64,000 nucleotides of DNA from Thalassobius sp. Cn5-15 (GTDB lineage: Bacteria > Pseudomonadota > Alphaproteobacteria > Rhodobacterales > Rhodobacteraceae), in NCBI RefSeq assembly GCF_022347685.1, contig NZ_JAKRGF010000005.1, forward strand, positions 62,001 through 126,000, given 5' to 3'. The notes beneath the pieces are model-generated. The model was given only the letters and a program-made list of their open reading frames with translations, was not told the origin of the DNA and did not search any database. Shown in pieces: positions 62,429 to 64,000 of this stretch. The translations under genes and the position numbers were made by a program. Positions within the stretch are counted from its first letter, which is position 1; the number at the start of each line of letters is the position of its first letter.

Positions 62429-64000
62429 ATGCCCGATTTGCTGATCGAACTCTTTTCCGAAGAAATCCCCGCCCGCATGCAAGGCAAAGCGGCTGAGGAT
62501 CTGAAAAAACGCATCACCGACGGTCTGGTAGAGGCCGGATTGACCTACGCAGGCGCCGCCGCCTTTTCCACGCCGCGCCGTTTGACGCTGGCGCTGGAAG
62601 GTTTGTTGGCCGAAAGCCCTACCGTGCGCGAAGAGCGCAAGGGGCCGAAAGTCGGCGCGCCCGAAAAAGCCATCGAAGGCTTCCTGCGCGGCGCAGGTCT
62701 GACCATGGACCAGCTGGAGGAGCGCGAGACGCCGAAAGGCGCAGTCTACTTCGCCACCATCGAAAAGCCTGGTCGTCCTGCGGCCGAGATCGTCGCCGAG
62801 GTGCTGGAAGCGACCATTCGTAATTTCCCCTGGCCGAAATCCATGCGTTGGGGCGCGGGGTCTTTGCGTTGGGTGCGTCCGCTGCATTCGATCCTGTGTA
62901 TCCTGACGAATGACGCGGGCGATGCAGAGGTTGTCGATCTGGACATCGACGGCATCACATCCGGCAACACCACCGAAGGTCACCGTTTCATGGGATCGGG
63001 CCGTTTCGCTGTCACCTCGTTTGAGGATTATGCGGTGAAGCTGAAGCGCGATCATGTGGTTCTGGATCCGGCGGAACGTGCGGCTGCCATCTGGCAGGAC
63101 GCGACCAATCAGGCCTTTGCCTCTGGTCTGGAAGTGGTTGAGGATCAGGGCCTTCTGCGTGAGGTCGCGGGTCTGGTAGAATGGCCCGTCGTTCTGATGG
63201 GCGCCATTGATGAGGAGTTTCTGGAATTGCCCGCCGAGGTTTTGCAAACCTCTATGAAAGAGCACCAGAAGTTTTTCAGCGTGAAGAACCCCAAAACCGG
63301 CCGCATTGAAAAATTCATCACCGTCGCCAACCGTGAAACCAAGGATCAGGGCGCAACCATTCTGGCGGGCAACCAAAAGGTGCTGTCGGCCCGTCTGGCG
63401 GATGCCAAATTCTTCTGGACCAACGACCTGCGCGTTGCCAATTCCGGCATGGAGGTGTGGACCGATCAGCTGTCGAACGTGACCTTCCACAACAAACTGG
63501 GCTCGCAGGCCGCACGGATCGACCGTATCGCTGCCCTGTCGCGTGAAATTGCGCCTGTTCTGGGCGTGGACGCTGATCTGGCCGAACAGGCCGCACGGGT
63601 GGCCAAGGCGGATCTAAGCTCGGAAATGGTTTATGAATTCCCCGAACTGCAGGGCCTGATGGGCCGCTATTATGCCCATGCTGCTGGCCTGCCGTCTGAT
63701 GTAGCTGCGGCGTGTGAGGAACACTATTCCCCCCTCGGCCCGTCCGACGATGTGCCCACTGCGCCTGTCTCGGCCACTGTGGCGCTGGCGGATAAGATCG
63801 ACACGCTCACTGGTTTCTGGGCGATTGATGAAAAGCCTACGGGTTCCAAAGACCCCTACGCTCTGCGTCGTGCCGCATTGGGTGTGATCCGATTGGTGCT
63901 GGAAAATGGGGTGCGTGTCAGCCTGACGGAGGTGTTCGGTAAGGGCTATGAAGGTGCAAATGCCGTGGACCTTCTCTCCTTCTTCCATGACCGTCTGAAG
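62429..64000 (+). CDS. glyS: Glycine-tRNA ligase beta subunit, N-terminal part
   Basis: The first 524 codons of a gene running off the right edge. It begins [20 protein letters not shown] and contains [50 protein letters not shown] and [13 protein letters not shown], all GlyS hallmarks. The beta subunit carries the tRNA-binding and HD-like domains. No stop occurs in frame up to the edge. Confidence 0.95.
   Translation, partial: MPDLLIELFSEEIPARMQGKAAEDLKKRITDGLVEAGLTYAGAAAFSTPRRLTLALEGLLAESPTVREERKGPKVGAPEKAIEGFLRGAGLTMDQLEERETPKGAVYFATIEKPGRPAAEIVAEVLEATIRNFPWPKSMRWGAGSLRWVRPLHSILCILTNDAGDAEVVDLDIDGITSGNTTEGHRFMGSGRFAVTSFEDYAVKLKRDHVVLDPAERAAAIWQDATNQAFASGLEVVEDQGLLREVAGLVEWPVVLMGAIDEEFLELPAEVLQTSMKEHQKFFSVKNPKTGRIEKFITVANRETKDQGATILAGNQKVLSARLADAKFFWTNDLRVANSGMEVWTDQLSNVTFHNKLGSQAARIDRIAALSREIAPVLGVDADLAEQAARVAKADLSSEMVYEFPELQGLMGRYYAHAAGLPSDVAAACEEHYSPLGPSDDVPTAPVSATVALADKIDTLTGFWAIDEKPTGSKDPYALRRAALGVIRLVLENGVRVSLTEVFGKGYEGANAVDLLSFFHDRLK

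Overview
The window is a gene-dense, GC-rich stretch of an alphaproteobacterial chromosome, most likely from a marine Rhodobacteraceae (Roseobacter-group) species. This rests on gene content and synteny: a SAM-II riboswitch in front of metZ, the order glyQ - small membrane protein - glyS, hflK-hflC-DUF2065-degP, ftsY followed by yciB, lone rpmG next to rnpB, and a MetR/metF divergon. The species cannot be named from the sequence alone. I see no CRISPR array, no complete insertion sequence, no phage genes and no replication origin. Nearly everything looks like stable core or niche-adaptation chromosome; the exception is an AT-richer patch at about 11.9-13.4 kb.

Layout. 1-2.8 kb: start of a DUF983 gene, an EF-hand protein and an ECF sigma factor with two membrane partners resembling a CnrH-CnrY-CnrX metal-stress switch. 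2.9-6.3 kb: an orphan form-II CoxL-like molybdenum hydroxylase overlapping a DUF2235 hydrolase. 6.3-8.8 kb: a thioesterase, metF and divergent metR with two MetR-like boxes between them. 9-11.7 kb: suhB-type phosphatase, GFA protein, rhomboid protease, TPR protein. 11.8-13.5 kb: tRNA-Leu(UAA), then a lone SGNH/DUF4114 gene bracketed by an exact 23-bp direct repeat. 13.4-22.5 kb: LysR regulator, a complete peptide ABC transporter and N-formylglutamate amidohydrolase on the minus strand, with an M81 metallopeptidase divergent from them. 22.5-24.7 kb: rnpB, rpmG, BI-1 protein, DUF1127 protein. 24.8-28.4 kb: LysR, quinone oxidoreductase, HTH regulator, HisN-type phosphatase. 28.4-31.8 kb: a purine-deaminase patch with a structured leader, a CAP lipoprotein and guaD. 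32.1-37.5 kb: gor, hflK, hflC, DUF2065, degP. 37.5-43 kb: peptidoglycan-binding lipoprotein, 2Fe-2S ferredoxin, VCBS protein, purD, xseA. 43.1-49.8 kb: a second complete peptide ABC transporter and an AlkB-family hydroxylase. 50.3-53.5 kb: ftsY, unknown gene, DMT permease, yciB. 53.6-58.9 kb: GST, SAM-II/metZ, folE2, trkH. 59-64 kb: a SPOR/PG-binding/inactive trypsin-like protein, glyQ, a DUF6446-like gene and the start of glyS.

Two themes recur. Methionine and one-carbon metabolism is controlled at two levels: MetR boxes at metF/metR, and a SAM-II riboswitch plus terminator at metZ. Peptide uptake is duplicated; both ABC operons have a stem-loop directly after the binding-protein gene, which would let that protein be made in excess over the permease. 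The most unusual items are the inactivated envelope protease, the repeat-bracketed SGNH gene, the two-hairpin leader before the 8-oxoguanine deaminase-like gene, and a 73-nt near-perfect hairpin upstream of ftsY whose wobble pairs make sense only in plus-strand RNA.
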